A stretch of DNA of 64,000 nucleotides from Bacillus safensis FO-36b. Lineage in GTDB: Bacteria; Bacillota; Bacilli; Bacillales; Bacillaceae. Position 1 is the stretch's first letter. Each line of letters opens with the position of its first letter. The notes below the pieces were generated by a model. It was not told the DNA's origin. It saw only the letters and a program-made list of their open reading frames with translations, and searched no databases. The DNA is taken from assembly GCF_000691165.1 (NCBI RefSeq), contig NZ_ASJD01000003.1:248001-312000 (forward strand), read 5' to 3'. Below are positions 16,571 through 26,674 of this stretch, piece after piece. The position numbers and the translations under genes were made by a program.

Positions 16571-16807
16571 ATGATCAGTATTTCTGAATTCCAAATCAAG
16601 GATGTCGTCGATGTATCCAGCGGAAAAAAACTAGGCACCATTGGGGACATTGATATTAATGTGACAAGCGGCAAAATACAAGCGATTATTATTGGCGGCA
16701 CAGGTAAAATGATGGGATTTTTCGGAAAAGAAGAGGAAATGATCGTCCCTTGGCGAAATATAGTAAAAATTGGCGAAGATGTGATACTTGTCCGATTGTC
16801 TTCTTAA
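16571..16807 (+). CDS. ylmC: PRC-barrel protein YlmC (YlmC/YmxH family)
   Basis: A 78-residue protein made of one PRC-barrel: ISISEFQIKDVVDVSSGKKLGTIGDIDI at the start and WRNIVKIGEDVILVRL at the end. The family occurs in endospore formers, is often linked to sporulation, and has no proven molecular role. GGCGGGGAAGGA precedes the ATG at 16571. It stands 79 bases after ylmA and about 235 bases before ylmD; that 235-base gap is AT-rich and I see no gene in it. Confidence 0.85.
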   Translation: MISISEFQIKDVVDVSSGKKLGTIGDIDINVTSGKIQAIIIGGTGKMMGFFGKEEEMIVPWRNIVKIGEDVILVRLSS

Positions 16808-17042
16808 TTCATATAACTCCTCAATGAATCATTCAATTTTTCCTTAAAACAAACTCTCCATTCTCAGCAAACAATGTCTTTTTCGGGTAAAAAGATTACG
16901 TTTTCATATCAATTTGAAAAAAAACCTGCAGAAAGGGCACATTTGAGTGTAATATTTAATGAATCCCACTAACTGTCTATGCATGTCTTGTGGTAAAATA
17001 GGAGCGATATAAAGAGAGATGAATGAAAGGTGGGAGGCAGCT

Positions 17043-17882
17043 TTGACACACAAATATGACCCCTTTCAGCAGAAATCACCATATGCAATGACCATTCATG
17101 ATTGGACGAACATGCCATGTTCTGGAAAAGAGGTATTGGCCGGATTTACGACAAAAAATGGCGGCTTCAGCCTACCTCCATATCAATCATTGAACACCGG
17201 ACTCCATGTAGGAGATGATGCTTCTAGTGTTCAAATGAATCGTCAAGTCATAGCAGATGCTGCTGCTGTGCCGCTCTCTGATTGGGTGTTTGCAGACCAA
17301 ACACACGAGGATCGCATCCTAAAAGTCACCAAGGAGCAAAGAGGAAGAGGAAGTCTTCATTATCATGAGGCACTGCCTGGTACAGACGGTTTATATACGT
17401 CTGAGACGAACATGATGCTCGCTCTTTGTTTCGCTGATTGTGTTCCGCTTTATTTTCTAGCTCCGCAAAACGGATTAATTGGAACGGCTCATGCCGGCTG
17501 GAAAGGAACCGTCAAGCAAATTGGTGCAAAGATGGTTGATGTATGGGTCAGCCAAGAAGATGCCAAGGCCGATCATATTCAAGTCGTCATTGGACCATCC
17601 ATTGGCAGCTGCTGCTACATAGTCGATGACGCAGTCATGGATCAAGTGAAACAGCTTCCTTTTTCAACAGAGGATGTGTATTCCGAGATTTCACCAGGAC
17701 AATATAAAATTGATTTGAAAACATTAAACAAAAACGTATTGCTTCATGCAGGAATAAAGGAAGAAAACATACATGTCAGTTCGATGTGCACAAGCTGCAA
17801 TGATCAGCTTTTCTTCTCACACCGGCGTGATCAAGGGAAAACAGGACGTATGATGTCTTTTGTCGGGTTTAAGGAGGCATAA
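17043..17882 (+). CDS. ylmD: Purine nucleoside phosphorylase/polyphenol oxidase family protein YlmD (PgeF)
   Basis: A 279-residue member of the multicopper-polyphenol-oxidase (DUF152/YfiH/PgeF) family, whose members act as zinc-dependent purine nucleoside phosphorylases/adenosine deaminases. Metal-site residues are visible in TQTHED-like DQTHEDRI, CFADCVPLYF and GTAHAGWKGTV. I choose TTG at 17043 because GGGAGG at 17032-17037 lies five bases before it; the ATG at 17019 would add eight residues but lies upstream of that site with no ribosome binding site of its own. The stop is followed directly by the GTG of ylmE, so the two are coupled. Confidence 0.85.
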   Translation: MTHKYDPFQQKSPYAMTIHDWTNMPCSGKEVLAGFTTKNGGFSLPPYQSLNTGLHVGDDASSVQMNRQVIADAAAVPLSDWVFADQTHEDRILKVTKEQRGRGSLHYHEALPGTDGLYTSETNMMLALCFADCVPLYFLAPQNGLIGTAHAGWKGTVKQIGAKMVDVWVSQEDAKADHIQVVIGPSIGSCCYIVDDAVMDQVKQLPFSTEDVYSEISPGQYKIDLKTLNKNVLLHAGIKEENIHVSSMCTSCNDQLFFSHRRDQGKTGRMMSFVGFKEA

Positions 17883-18578
17883 GTGCAATTGAATGTACGA
17901 GAGAATCTCAGACAAATAAATGAACAAATAAACGAAGCATGTAAAAGAGCCGGTAGACATCCAGCAGATGTATCGGTCGTCGCTGTGACAAAGTATGTCT
18001 CCATTGAACGAGCACAAGAAGCCAAAGAAGCAGGAATTATGCACTTTGGTGAAAATCGTGACCAAGGGTTACTTGAAAAGCAGGCGGCCATAACCGATGA
18101 AAACATTAGCTGGCACTTCATCGGCAGTTTACAAACACGAAAAGTGAAATCTGTCATTCAGTCAATTGACTACTTACATTCGCTCGACAGGATGTCTCTT
18201 GCGAATGAAATTGAAAAAAGAGCGGATCACACAGTTCGCTGTTTTGTACAAGTGAACACATCTCTTGAGGAGTCAAAACACGGCTTGAAAAGTGAAGACG
18301 TCATTCCATTTGTAAAGCAGCTTGCTGATTTCAAACAGATTGAAATTGCTGGACTGATGACGATGGCTCCATTTACAGATGATCACACTGTGATTCGCAA
18401 CTGTTTTAAAACATTAAAAAATCTTCGAGAAGAAGTAAAACATCTTAACCAAGTAAATGCACCTTGTCAGCATTTATCGATGGGCATGTCAAATGACTTT
18501 GAAATCGCAATTGAAGAAGGTGCGACATTCGTTCGGATTGGCTCTTCACTTGTTGGAAATGAAACAGGAGGTGCGTGA
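17883..18578 (+). CDS. ylmE: PLP homeostasis protein YlmE (YggS/PLPBP family)
   Basis: A 231-residue PLP-binding protein with the alanine-racemase N-terminal barrel. The PLP lysine is in VVAVTKYV (residue 37), with [25 protein letters not shown] and [28 protein letters not shown] typical of the family. It buffers pyridoxal phosphate and has no known enzyme activity. The start is GTG at 17883, immediately after the ylmD stop, with GGAGG at 17872-17876. sepF starts two bases after the stop, within the same operon. Confidence 0.93.
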   Translation: MQLNVRENLRQINEQINEACKRAGRHPADVSVVAVTKYVSIERAQEAKEAGIMHFGENRDQGLLEKQAAITDENISWHFIGSLQTRKVKSVIQSIDYLHSLDRMSLANEIEKRADHTVRCFVQVNTSLEESKHGLKSEDVIPFVKQLADFKQIEIAGLMTMAPFTDDHTVIRNCFKTLKNLREEVKHLNQVNAPCQHLSMGMSNDFEIAIEEGATFVRIGSSLVGNETGGA

Positions 18579-18579
18579 C

Positions 18580-19038
18580 ATGAGCATAAAAAATAAGTTT
18601 AAAAGCTTTTTCACTCTCGACGATGAAGAGTATGAGTACGAATATATTGATGAAGAAAGAGAACCCGTTCAAGAAGAAAAAGGAACGAAGGACAAAGCAG
18701 CATTTCAAGATCGCCCGCAGACAGGAAAACAAAATGTCGTCAGCTTGCAAAGCGTGCAAAAATCCTCTAAAGTGGTGTTAAGTGAGCCGCGTGTTTATGC
18801 AGAGGCGCAGGAGATTGCAGACCATATTAAAAACAGACGTGCAGTCGTCGTGAATTTGCAGCGCATTCAGCATGATCAAGCAAAGCGAATCATTGACTTC
18901 TTAAGCGGAACCGTTTATGCAATCGGTGGAGACATCCAGCGTATTGGCTCGAATATATTCCTCTGCACACCTGATAATGTAGATGTATCTGGTACAATAT
19001 CAGAGCTATTGACAGAGGAAGAACCTCAGAGGTGGTAA
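18580..19038 (+). CDS. sepF: Cell division protein SepF
   Basis: SepF aligns FtsZ filaments and anchors them to the membrane. The start ATG at 18580 ([17 protein letters not shown]) has AGGAGGTG upstream and gives 152 residues as in B. subtilis; the frame is open further upstream from 18457, but that part overlaps ylmE. The N-terminal amphipathic helix (residues 1-13) binds membrane, an acidic linker follows, and the folded core (about 60-145, with [11 protein letters not shown] and [20 protein letters not shown]) makes rings and binds the FtsZ tail encoded at 1962. Confidence 0.95.
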   Translation: MSIKNKFKSFFTLDDEEYEYEYIDEEREPVQEEKGTKDKAAFQDRPQTGKQNVVSLQSVQKSSKVVLSEPRVYAEAQEIADHIKNRRAVVVNLQRIQHDQAKRIIDFLSGTVYAIGGDIQRIGSNIFLCTPDNVDVSGTISELLTEEEPQRW

Positions 19039-19044
19039 ATCATA

Positions 19045-19326
19045 GTGATTCTAAATTTCATTTTTAATATTTTAGGAACGGTATTAACGATTTACTCATT
19101 CGCGATTATTATTTACATCTTTATGTCATGGGTGCCATCTGCAAGAGAAACTGTGTTTGGCCGTTTTCTGACAAATATTTGCGAACCGTATTTAGAACCA
19201 TTTCGTAAAATTATTCCGCCAATCGGCATGATTGACATCTCGCCGATTGTGGCATTGCTTGTGATCCGTTTTGCATCATCATATGGACTAACTGGTCTTT
19301 ACAATATGATTGTGCGCTTCATGTAA
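19045..19326 (+). CDS. ylmG: YggT-family membrane protein YlmG
   Basis: A 93-residue protein with two membrane segments (about residues 4-30 and 62-82) flanking the conserved FMSWVPSAR and [23 protein letters not shown] motifs of the YggT family. Start is GTG at 19045 with AGAGGTGG at 19028-19035, six bases after sepF. The family sits beside sepF or ylmE in most Gram-positives and may help distribute membrane or nucleoid components; its mechanism is not known. Confidence 0.9.
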   Translation: MILNFIFNILGTVLTIYSFAIIIYIFMSWVPSARETVFGRFLTNICEPYLEPFRKIIPPIGMIDISPIVALLVIRFASSYGLTGLYNMIVRFM

Positions 19327-19379
19327 ACAGGCTGCCGGGCTTGGCACTGCCAGGCTCTTTTACATAAGAGGGGAACAAA

Positions 19380-20156
19380 ATGAGCGATATCTATCAGCAT
19401 TTTAGAAAAGACGAACAGCCATTTGTCGACCAAGTGTTAGGCTGGAAAAAAATCGCACTCGACCAATATCGAATGAAATTAACAGATTTCCTTGATCCGC
19501 GTGAGCAATTTATTACTGAGTCCGTCATCCAGCATGGCGAAGAACTTGGGGTCATGTTTTTTGGCGGGTATGAGGGAGCGGAGCGCAAAAGGGCCCTCAT
19601 TTATCCTGATTATTTAGAACCTTCTATTCAAGATGTTGAGCTGTCATATTTTCAGGTGAACTATGCGAAAAAGTTTATTTCCTTAGAACACCCGAAGCTT
19701 CTCGGCTCATTGATTGGGACAGGCTTGAAGCGTCAAAAATTCGGAGATCTATTATTTTCAGAGGAAGATGTGCAGTTTATTTGTACAAGTGATGTCGCCG
19801 ATTTTGTGCGGGCGCAGCTGACTCATGTCGGCAGAGCAGCCGTTTCATTAGAGGAAATCACACAGGCAGAAATAAAGCCAGTGATCACGAAGACTGATAT
19901 CAAAGAAGATACCATTTCTTCACTTCGGCTTGATGCTGTATGTGCTGCTGTCAGCCGTCAGTCTCGGCAAAAAGCACAGCTTTTAGTCAAAAATGGGCTT
20001 GTCAAAGTCAATTGGAAAGTCACAGAGGACCCTTCCTTTACAATCGGTGAAGGCGATCAGCTCTCTGTTCGGGGATTTGGCCGCTTTAGCCTCAAAACGA
20101 TTGATGGGAAGACCAAAAAAGATAAATTCAAAGTAACATTTGAGCTTCTGACATAA
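19380..20156 (+). CDS. ylmH: S4-domain RNA-binding protein YlmH
   Basis: A 258-residue protein with an N-terminal FR47-like domain (about 1-160) and a C-terminal S4 RNA-binding domain (about 180-245, SSLRLDAVCAAVSRQSRQKAQLLVKNGLVKVNW). YlmH in Bacillus binds 50S subunits that carry peptidyl-tRNA and takes part in ribosome quality control, parallel to RqcH, which is encoded at 43949 in this window. AGAGGGGA precedes the ATG at 19380. A small GC-rich hairpin lies between ylmG and this gene. Confidence 0.92.
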   Translation: MSDIYQHFRKDEQPFVDQVLGWKKIALDQYRMKLTDFLDPREQFITESVIQHGEELGVMFFGGYEGAERKRALIYPDYLEPSIQDVELSYFQVNYAKKFISLEHPKLLGSLIGTGLKRQKFGDLLFSEEDVQFICTSDVADFVRAQLTHVGRAAVSLEEITQAEIKPVITKTDIKEDTISSLRLDAVCAAVSRQSRQKAQLLVKNGLVKVNWKVTEDPSFTIGEGDQLSVRGFGRFSLKTIDGKTKKDKFKVTFELLT

Positions 20157-20182
20157 CGAACTTGAATCTGGAGGTGGCGAGG

Positions 20183-20677
20183 TTGCCATTAACACCTAAT
20201 GATATTCATAATAAAACGTTCACAAAAAGCTTTCGTGGCTATGATGAAGATGAAGTAAACGAGTTTTTAAGCCAAGTACGTAAAGACTATGAGATTGTAC
20301 TTCGTAAAAAGAATGAGCTTGAAGACAAAGTAAACGAGCTTGACGAAAGACTAGGTCATTTTGCAACAATTGAAGAGACATTAAACAAATCGATTCTTGT
20401 GGCGCAGGAAGCAGCAGAAGACGTAAAACGTCATTCTGATAAAGAAGCAAAATTGATTATTCGTGAAGCAGAGAAAAATGCAGACCGTATTATCAACGAA
20501 GCGCTGTCAAAATCAAGAAAAATTGCAATGGAAATCGAAGAGCTGAAGAAACAGTCGAAGGTCTTTAGAACTCGTTTCCAAATGCTCATCGAAGCGCAGC
20601 TTGATCTTCTGAAAAATGACGATTGGGATCATTTACTGGAATATGAAGTAGACGCTGTCTTTGATGAAAAAGAATAA
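20183..20677 (+). CDS. divIVA: Cell pole and septum positioning protein DivIVA
   Basis: DivIVA marks negatively curved membrane at poles and septa. I place the start at TTG 20183 (MPLTPNDIHNKTFTKSFRGY), which gives 164 residues and the known N terminus, with GGAGGTGGCGAGG upstream; a TTG at 20162 would lie before that site. The N-terminal membrane-binding part includes Phe17 and Arg18 of the crossed-loop tip. Two coiled coils follow (about 30-60 and 65-155), ending in the conserved tail WDHLLEYEVDAVFDEKE. Confidence 0.96.
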   Translation: MPLTPNDIHNKTFTKSFRGYDEDEVNEFLSQVRKDYEIVLRKKNELEDKVNELDERLGHFATIEETLNKSILVAQEAAEDVKRHSDKEAKLIIREAEKNADRIINEALSKSRKIAMEIEELKKQSKVFRTRFQMLIEAQLDLLKNDDWDHLLEYEVDAVFDEKE

Positions 20678-20687
20678 GCGCATCATC

Positions 20688-20717
20688 TTGACATGACGTG
20701 CTCATGTTGCATATAAT
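20688..20717 (+). promoter_or_regulatory. Sigma-A promoter of ileS
   Basis: TTGACA at 20688-20693, 18-base spacer, TATAAT at 20712-20717, both perfect hexamers. Transcription would start near 20724 and run through the T-box leader. Confidence 0.85.
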
Positions 20718-20723
20718 ACCATC

Positions 20724-20993
20724 ATAAATTAACAAGAGATAAACGTTTGAAAGGGACACTCGCAGCTGTCACATGCGTAATAAAGCGAATCAGGGATGGT
20801 GGAAGCCTGACATTACGAGACGCTGCAATGAGATCACCCCTTTAGTTCCTTTTCTGAAAAAAACAGTAAGAAAAGGCGTCTGATCACGTTACGATTTTAG
20901 AGTGGATAAGCGGCTCTTTCATATCGCTTGTCTAAAAGGGTGGTACCGCGAGACAAGCCTTCTCGTCCCTTATGGGATGAGAGGGCTTTTTTT
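20724..20993 (+). promoter_or_regulatory. T-box leader of ileS (tRNA-Ile sensing)
   Basis: The T-box sequence AGGGTGGTACCGCG is at 20937-20950, followed by a terminator whose stem is GCCTTCTCGTCCC with GGGATGAGAGGGC and a run of seven T. The UGGU inside pairs with the free tRNA acceptor end and switches to the antiterminator. A likely specifier is ATC (Ile) at 20833-20835, followed by A as is usual, but this is my reading and not a folded model. It occupies almost all of the 355-base gap between divIVA and ileS. Confidence 0.9.
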
Positions 20994-21032
20994 ATTGTTT
21001 TTTAATCAGAATTTGCATGTGGAGGAATGGGT

Positions 21033-23798
21033 ATGAACTACAAAGACACCTTATTAATGCCGAAAACAGAATTCCCGATGAGAGGGAACTTGCCGAACAA
21101 AGAGCCTGAAATCCAAGAGGAGTGGGCAGAGAAAGACATCTATCAAATGGTTTTAGAGCGGACTAAAGGACGCCCGACGTTTATTTTGCATGATGGACCT
21201 CCATATGCGAATGGTGACATTCATATGGGGCATGCACTCAATAAAATCCTAAAAGATTTTATCGTCCGTTTTAAATCAATGAACGGGTATCATGCACCGT
21301 ATGTTCCGGGCTGGGATACACACGGGCTGCCAATTGAAACAGCTCTCACTAAAAATAAAAAAGTCAAACGCAAAGAAATGTCTACAGCAGAATTCCGCAA
21401 ACTATGCGAGGAGTATGCTTGGAAGCAAATTGAAGGTCAGCGCAGCCAGTTTAAGCGATTAGGCGTTAGAGCAGACTGGGACAATCCATATGTCACATTA
21501 AAGCCTGAATACGAAGCACAGCAAATCCTTGTCTTTGGTGAAATGGCGAAGAGAGGCTATATCTATAAAGGATTAAAGCCTGTTAACTGGTCTCCTTCAA
21601 GTGAATCAGCCCTCGCTGAAGCGGAAATTGAATATAAAGACAAACGTTCACCATCGATTTACGTTTCGTTTAAAGTAAAAGATGGCAAAGGCGTTCTTGA
21701 AAACGGCGAACAATTCATTATCTGGACAACAACACCTTGGACGCTTCCTGCAAACCTTGGCATTTGTGTTCATCCAAACTTAGAGTACAGTGTTCTTCAA
21801 GTCGGTGCTGAGCGTTATGTCGTTGCATCTGAACTGGTTGAACAAGTAGTAAAAACACTCGGCTTTGAAGAATACGAAGTTGTGAAAACATTAAAAGGTA
21901 AAGAATTAGATAAAATCGTTGCAGCACATCCAATTTACGATAGAAATTCTCTTGTGATGCTTGGCGAGCACGTGACAACTGATGCGGGAACTGGCTGTGT
22001 TCACACAGCACCAGGCCACGGGGAAGATGACTTTATTGTCGGTATGAAATACGGTCTTGATGTGCTCTGTCCAGTGGATGAAAAAGGTGTGATGACAGAT
22101 GAGGCGCCTGGTTTTGAAGGACTATTCTACGAGGATGCCAATAAAGCCATCACAGAACAGCTTGAAGCAAAAGGTGCGCTGAAAAAGCTCGACTTTATCA
22201 CACACTCCTACCCGCATGACTGGAGAACGAAAAAACCAACGATTTATCGTGCGACAGCTCAGTGGTTTGCATCTATTAAAGATTTTAGAGAAGCGTTATT
22301 AGACAATATTAAAGAAACAAAATGGGTTCCAGCATGGGGAGAAACACGCCTGTTCAATATGGTGCGTGACAGAGGTGACTGGTGCATTTCAAGACAGCGT
22401 GTATGGGGCGTTCCAATTCCGGTCTTTTATGCGGAAAATGGTGAGCCGATCATCACGGACGAAACCATTCAGCATGTATCTCAATTATTTAGAGAGCATG
22501 GCTCGAATATTTGGTTTGAAAAAGAAGCAAAAGAGCTATTGCCAGAAGGCTTTACACATCCAGGCAGCCCGAATGGTGAATTCACAAAAGAGCAGGACAT
22601 CATGGATGTATGGTTTGATTCCGGTTCTTCTCACCAAGCTGTTTTAGAAGAAAGAGATGACCTAGTCCGTCCGGCAGATCTTTACCTTGAAGGCTCTGAC
22701 CAATATCGCGGCTGGTTTAACTCCTCTTTATCAACAGCAGTTGCTGTTACTGGAAAAGCACCATATAAAGGGGTTCTAAGCCACGGCTTTACGCTTGATA
22801 AAGAAGGACGTAAGATGAGTAAATCATTAGGCAATACGATTGATCCAACGAAGGTCGCGAAGCAGCTTGGTGCAGAAATTCTTAGACTTTGGGTATCTTC
22901 AGTCAACTATCAAGCCGATCATCCAGTGTCTGATGATATTTTGAAACAAGTAGCAGAAGTCTATCGTAAAATCCGTAACACCTTCCGCTTCCTGCATGGA
23001 AACTTATTTGACTTTGACCCAGCAGTTAATGCCGTGCCAGTAGAAGAGCTTCGCGAAGTGGATCAATACATCATGATCAAATTAAACAAATTGATTGATA
23101 AAGTGAAAAAAGCTTATGATGATTACGAATTTGCGGTCGTCTATCATGCGATTCACAATTTCTGTACGATTGAGCTCAGCTCTTTCTATCTCGATTTTGC
23201 AAAGGACGTCGTCTACATTGAGCATGCCGATCATCCAGACCGCCGCAGCATGCAGACGGTCTTCTACGAAACATTAATGGCTTTAGTGAAGCTGACTGCA
23301 CCAATTCTTCCGCATACCGCAGATGAGTTATGGAGCCACTTAAGCTTTGTTGAAGAGCCAAGTGTTCAGTTAACAGATATGCCAGAAGGTGTGCTAGTTC
23401 CTCAAGCTGAAGCGACAGAAACGAAGTTTGACCGCTTTATGGAGGTACGTGACGATGTGCTAAAAGCGCTGGAGATTGCGCGTAACGAGAAAGTCATCGG
23501 ACGTTCACTTGAAGCAAGTGTGACGCTTTATGCGACAGATGAAGTGAAAAACCTTCTTGCATCCATTAAAGAAGATGTGAAGCAGCTCTTTATCATCTCT
23601 GAATTAACGGTAGAAGATGAGCAGCATGCAGATACATCAGCACCTGAATATACATCAGGACGAATTGTGGTTCAGAAAGCAGAAGGAGAACTGTGCGAGC
23701 GTTCCCGCATTATTTCAAAAGACGTTGGGGCAAATCCGAAATACCCAACATTGTCGCTGAAAAATGCTGAAATCGTGGAGAAATATTACCAGAAATAA
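21033..23798 (+). CDS. ileS: Isoleucyl-tRNA synthetase
   Basis: A 921-residue class I synthetase that charges tRNA-Ile. The start at 21033 is chosen because GGAGG at 21021-21025 is seven bases away; the ATG at 21027 is too close. HIGH-type motif [15 protein letters not shown] is near residue 55, KMSKS near 595 ([11 protein letters not shown]), the editing CP1 domain with [15 protein letters not shown] near 320. The C-terminal zinc-finger part of many eubacterial IleRS is reduced: only one cysteine (GELCERSR) is seen in the last 40 residues. Controlled by the T-box leader. Confidence 0.97.
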   Translation: MNYKDTLLMPKTEFPMRGNLPNKEPEIQEEWAEKDIYQMVLERTKGRPTFILHDGPPYANGDIHMGHALNKILKDFIVRFKSMNGYHAPYVPGWDTHGLPIETALTKNKKVKRKEMSTAEFRKLCEEYAWKQIEGQRSQFKRLGVRADWDNPYVTLKPEYEAQQILVFGEMAKRGYIYKGLKPVNWSPSSESALAEAEIEYKDKRSPSIYVSFKVKDGKGVLENGEQFIIWTTTPWTLPANLGICVHPNLEYSVLQVGAERYVVASELVEQVVKTLGFEEYEVVKTLKGKELDKIVAAHPIYDRNSLVMLGEHVTTDAGTGCVHTAPGHGEDDFIVGMKYGLDVLCPVDEKGVMTDEAPGFEGLFYEDANKAITEQLEAKGALKKLDFITHSYPHDWRTKKPTIYRATAQWFASIKDFREALLDNIKETKWVPAWGETRLFNMVRDRGDWCISRQRVWGVPIPVFYAENGEPIITDETIQHVSQLFREHGSNIWFEKEAKELLPEGFTHPGSPNGEFTKEQDIMDVWFDSGSSHQAVLEERDDLVRPADLYLEGSDQYRGWFNSSLSTAVAVTGKAPYKGVLSHGFTLDKEGRKMSKSLGNTIDPTKVAKQLGAEILRLWVSSVNYQADHPVSDDILKQVAEVYRKIRNTFRFLHGNLFDFDPAVNAVPVEELREVDQYIMIKLNKLIDKVKKAYDDYEFAVVYHAIHNFCTIELSSFYLDFAKDVVYIEHADHPDRRSMQTVFYETLMALVKLTAPILPHTADELWSHLSFVEEPSVQLTDMPEGVLVPQAEATETKFDRFMEVRDDVLKALEIARNEKVIGRSLEASVTLYATDEVKNLLASIKEDVKQLFIISELTVEDEQHADTSAPEYTSGRIVVQKAEGELCERSRIISKDVGANPKYPTLSLKNAEIVEKYYQK

Positions 23799-23819
23799 CA
23801 GTGCGATATCACAAGCTGG

Positions 23820-23850
23820 CGCCCCGTCATATGCGGGGCGTTTTCTTTTA
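23820..23850 (+). terminator. Terminator after ileS
   Basis: CGCCCCG and CGGGGCG form a 7-bp GC stem with a loop of about seven bases, then TTTTCTTTT. Confidence 0.85.
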
Positions 23851-23958
23851 TGAGAAAATGACAGCGTTTAGAACGAAAGGAAAAATCTTATGGCTTTAAA
23901 GTGACCAGTCGGGGCAACAATATGATTATCACGACAGGGCAGGAGTTGAAATAGCGAC

Positions 23959-24333
23959 ATGAATGGCGATCTAGAGACGATTTACACGGAACTCCTTCAA
24001 ATGAAAGAAGAGCTGCAATCTAAACTGTTTGAATACGCATCATTTCGTTCACCCGCTGAGCATGTCACATTGAATGAGGTCAAAACGACCACGCTTCTTT
24101 ATCACATCAAAGAAGAGCTGCAAGATGTGTCTCTCGCTATTGCAAAAATTGAACAAGGAACCTATGGCATATGTGAGGCAACAGGAGATGTGATTCCGCT
24201 TGAACAAATGAGCATTCTTCCTACCGCCCGCACGGCTGACGACTTTTTATATCATAAGCAATACGAGAAAAAAGCATTCACTCCTTATCCTTATGAATCG
24301 AATGATTCTCATTTTGAAGCCTTCCACATGTAG
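23959..24333 (+). CDS. ylyA: DksA/TraR-like RNA polymerase-associated protein YlyA
   Basis: A 124-residue protein with the coiled-coil and C-terminal shape of DksA/TraR proteins: an N-terminal helical hairpin (about 1-80) and the motif KIEQGTYGICEATGDVIPLEQMSILPTAR. Only one of the usual four zinc cysteines remains (Cys in YGIC), so the zinc finger is lost. YlyA of B. subtilis is reported to bind RNA polymerase and to affect sigma-G-dependent genes and spore germination. It has its own gap of about 110 bases after the ileS terminator. The ribosome binding site is poor (GCAGGAG at 23939-23945, 13 bases from the ATG). Confidence 0.8.
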   Translation: MNGDLETIYTELLQMKEELQSKLFEYASFRSPAEHVTLNEVKTTTLLYHIKEELQDVSLAIAKIEQGTYGICEATGDVIPLEQMSILPTARTADDFLYHKQYEKKAFTPYPYESNDSHFEAFHM

Positions 24334-24427
24334 GGAGGTTTTTGTCTGTCAACTAAAGTTTCTTTACTCCTTCCTGTTTTCTTGATAAAATGCTTAAAGA
24401 TCAAAGTATGAAGATGGAGGAACGTGT

Positions 24428-24895
24428 GTGTTCTATTACATAATCGCATTCGTTATCATTTGTTTAGACCAATTAACAAAATGGCTCATTGTCAAAAATA
24501 TGATGCTCGGTGATTCTGTTCCAGTCATTGATGGATTCTTTTATATCACATCTCACCGAAATTCAGGAGCCGCATGGGGAATTCTCCAAGGGCAAATGTG
24601 GTTTTTCTATGTGATCACACTCGTTGTTATTGCGGGAATTGTTTATTACTTACAAAAACATGGACAAAAGGACAAGCTGCTGGGAGTAGCGCTGGCCTTA
24701 ATGCTTGGCGGAGCGATCGGCAACTTTATTGACCGTATTTTCCGTCAGGAAGTGGTTGATTTTGCTCATTTCGTATTTGGGGATTATCACTACCCAATCT
24801 TTAATATTGCAGATTCTTCTCTCTGTGTAGGGGTTATTCTGCTCTTCATTCAAATGCTGTTAGATGGAAAGAAAAATAAGGAGTCAACTACATGA
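24428..24895 (+). CDS. lspA: Lipoprotein signal peptidase LspA
   Basis: A 155-residue membrane aspartic protease that removes signal peptides from prolipoproteins. Four membrane segments are seen (about 1-20, 58-80, 86-105, 130-148). The catalytic aspartates are in [10 protein letters not shown] and FNIADSSL, and the family motif [12 protein letters not shown] is at about residues 39-50. The start is GTG at 24428 with ATGGAGGAA at 24415-24423. The stop overlaps the start of ylyB (ATGA), so the two are coupled. Confidence 0.96.
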   Translation: MFYYIIAFVIICLDQLTKWLIVKNMMLGDSVPVIDGFFYITSHRNSGAAWGILQGQMWFFYVITLVVIAGIVYYLQKHGQKDKLLGVALALMLGGAIGNFIDRIFRQEVVDFAHFVFGDYHYPIFNIADSSLCVGVILLFIQMLLDGKKNKESTT

Positions 24896-25806
24896 ATCAA
24901 GTAAATATTGCCGTTTCAGAAGAACAAACGAGTGAACGGCTAGATAAATTTCTAAGCACGACAGAACCAGAATGGTCAAGAACCCAAGTCCAGCAATGGG
25001 TAAAAGATGGGCTGATCGAAGTAAACGGGAAACAAGTAAAGGCCAATTACAAAGTACAAGCTGGGGATCAAATCAAAGTGGAGATTCCAGATCCGGAAGC
25101 GCTAGATGTAGAAGCAGAACCAATGGATCTTGATATTTATTATGAGGATGCAGATGTGTTAGTTGTAAATAAACCACGAGGAATGGTCGTTCATCCAGCG
25201 CCGGGTCATGTGTCAGGAACACTTGTAAATGGACTGATGGCACATTGCAAAGACTTATCAGGGATTAACGGTGTGATGCGTCCTGGAATTGTCCACCGAA
25301 TTGATAAAGATACGTCTGGGCTGTTAATGGTCGCGAAAAACGATATGGCACATGAGTCACTCGTCAATCAGCTGGTGGCTAAAACTGTTACAAGAAAGTA
25401 TACGGCTGTTGTCCACGGTATTATCCAGCATGATACAGGAACAATTGATGCACCAATTGGCAGAGACAAAAAAGACCGCCAAAGCATGACGGTCACAAAA
25501 GAAAATGCAAAACAAGCCGTTACTCACTTTGATGTGATTGAACGCTTTAAAGACTTCACGGTTGTCGAATGCCGTCTTGAAACAGGAAGAACACACCAAA
25601 TTCGTGTTCATATGAAATATATCGGCTACCCTCTTGCAGGAGATCCGAAATATGGGCCGAGAAAAACAGTCGATTTTAATGGACAGCTGCTGCATGCAGG
25701 TGTTTTAGGATTTGATCATCCTAGAACAGGAGAATATATCGAGTTCACAGCACCAATTCCAGCTGATATGCAGGCTTTTATCGATTCATTAAGAAATAAC
25801 GATTGA
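24892..25806 (+). CDS. ylyB: Ribosomal large subunit pseudouridine synthase, RluD family (YlyB)
   Basis: A 304-residue RluA/RluD-family enzyme. An S4 domain (about 15-75) precedes the catalytic domain with the aspartate in [15 protein letters not shown] (near residue 135) and the conserved [26 protein letters not shown] near 220. It should modify 23S rRNA uridines. The gene is coupled to lspA by ATGA overlap. The pyr promoter begins inside its last codons (TTGACA at 25803). Confidence 0.92.
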   Translation: MNQVNIAVSEEQTSERLDKFLSTTEPEWSRTQVQQWVKDGLIEVNGKQVKANYKVQAGDQIKVEIPDPEALDVEAEPMDLDIYYEDADVLVVNKPRGMVVHPAPGHVSGTLVNGLMAHCKDLSGINGVMRPGIVHRIDKDTSGLLMVAKNDMAHESLVNQLVAKTVTRKYTAVVHGIIQHDTGTIDAPIGRDKKDRQSMTVTKENAKQAVTHFDVIERFKDFTVVECRLETGRTHQIRVHMKYIGYPLAGDPKYGPRKTVDFNGQLLHAGVLGFDHPRTGEYIEFTAPIPADMQAFIDSLRNND

Positions 25807-25831
25807 CAGGCCGTGCTTTTTCTGAAATAAT
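25803..25831 (+). promoter_or_regulatory. Sigma-A promoter of the pyr operon
   Basis: TTGACA at 25803-25808, 17-base spacer, AATAAT at 25826-25831. The -35 box contains the TGA stop codon of ylyB. Start near 25838, about 20 bases before the PyrR-binding sequence. Confidence 0.75.
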
Positions 25832-25844
25832 AAACAAAGAAATT

Positions 25845-25957
25845 GAGATTCTTTAAAACAGTCCAGAGAGGCTGAGAAGGATAACGGATCAATTTGTGCA
25901 CGCGTATGCACAAATGAACGCCCCTCTCTGCCCTTTGCAGAAGGGGCTTTTTATTTG
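25845..25957 (+). promoter_or_regulatory. PyrR-binding attenuator in the pyr leader
   Basis: AGTCCAGAGAGGCT at 25860-25873 is the conserved PyrR-binding loop. Then comes an antiterminator half with the inverted repeat TTTGTGCA/TGCACAAA. The terminator has GCCCCT...AGGGGC with an inner CTGC/GCAG and ends in CTTTTTATTTG. PyrR with UMP stabilises the binding loop and allows termination before pyrR. Confidence 0.92.
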
Positions 25958-25973
25958 TCAAAAAGAGGTGTAA

Positions 25974-26519
<546 letters not shown>

Positions 26520-26529
26520 CCTTTTTAAA

Positions 26530-26645
26530 TGCATTCCAGAGAGTTTGCAAAGAGGGCAATAACAGAGACACCGAGCACACGGCTAACATGACGTGTCTGG
26601 TTTTTCTAGGCCTCTTTGCGCATACTCGCAAAGAGGCTTTTTTAA
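26530..26645 (+). promoter_or_regulatory. PyrR-binding attenuator between pyrR and pyrP
   Basis: TTCCAGAGAGTTTGCAAAGAGGGC at 26534-26557 is the binding region (core TCCAGAGAG). The terminator is GCCTCTTTGCG with CGCAAAGAGGC (11-bp perfect stem) and seven T, at 26610-26644. The 5' part GCAAAGAGG can pair with the terminator's left arm to form the antiterminator. Confidence 0.9.
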
Positions 26646-26674
26646 TGAAAAAGGACACATCTAGGAGGAAAATC

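Noticed and set aside
19337-19359. GC-rich hairpin between ylmG and ylmH as a terminator
   Set aside because: The stem GCTTGG/CCAGGC is short with a G-T pair, and the following sequence TCTTTTACAT is a poor T run; ylmH is most likely still co-transcribed.
26588-26674. Upstream in-frame ATG extending PyrP by 29 residues
   Set aside because: It lies within the PyrR attenuator and its terminator; a good ribosome binding site precedes the ATG at 26675.
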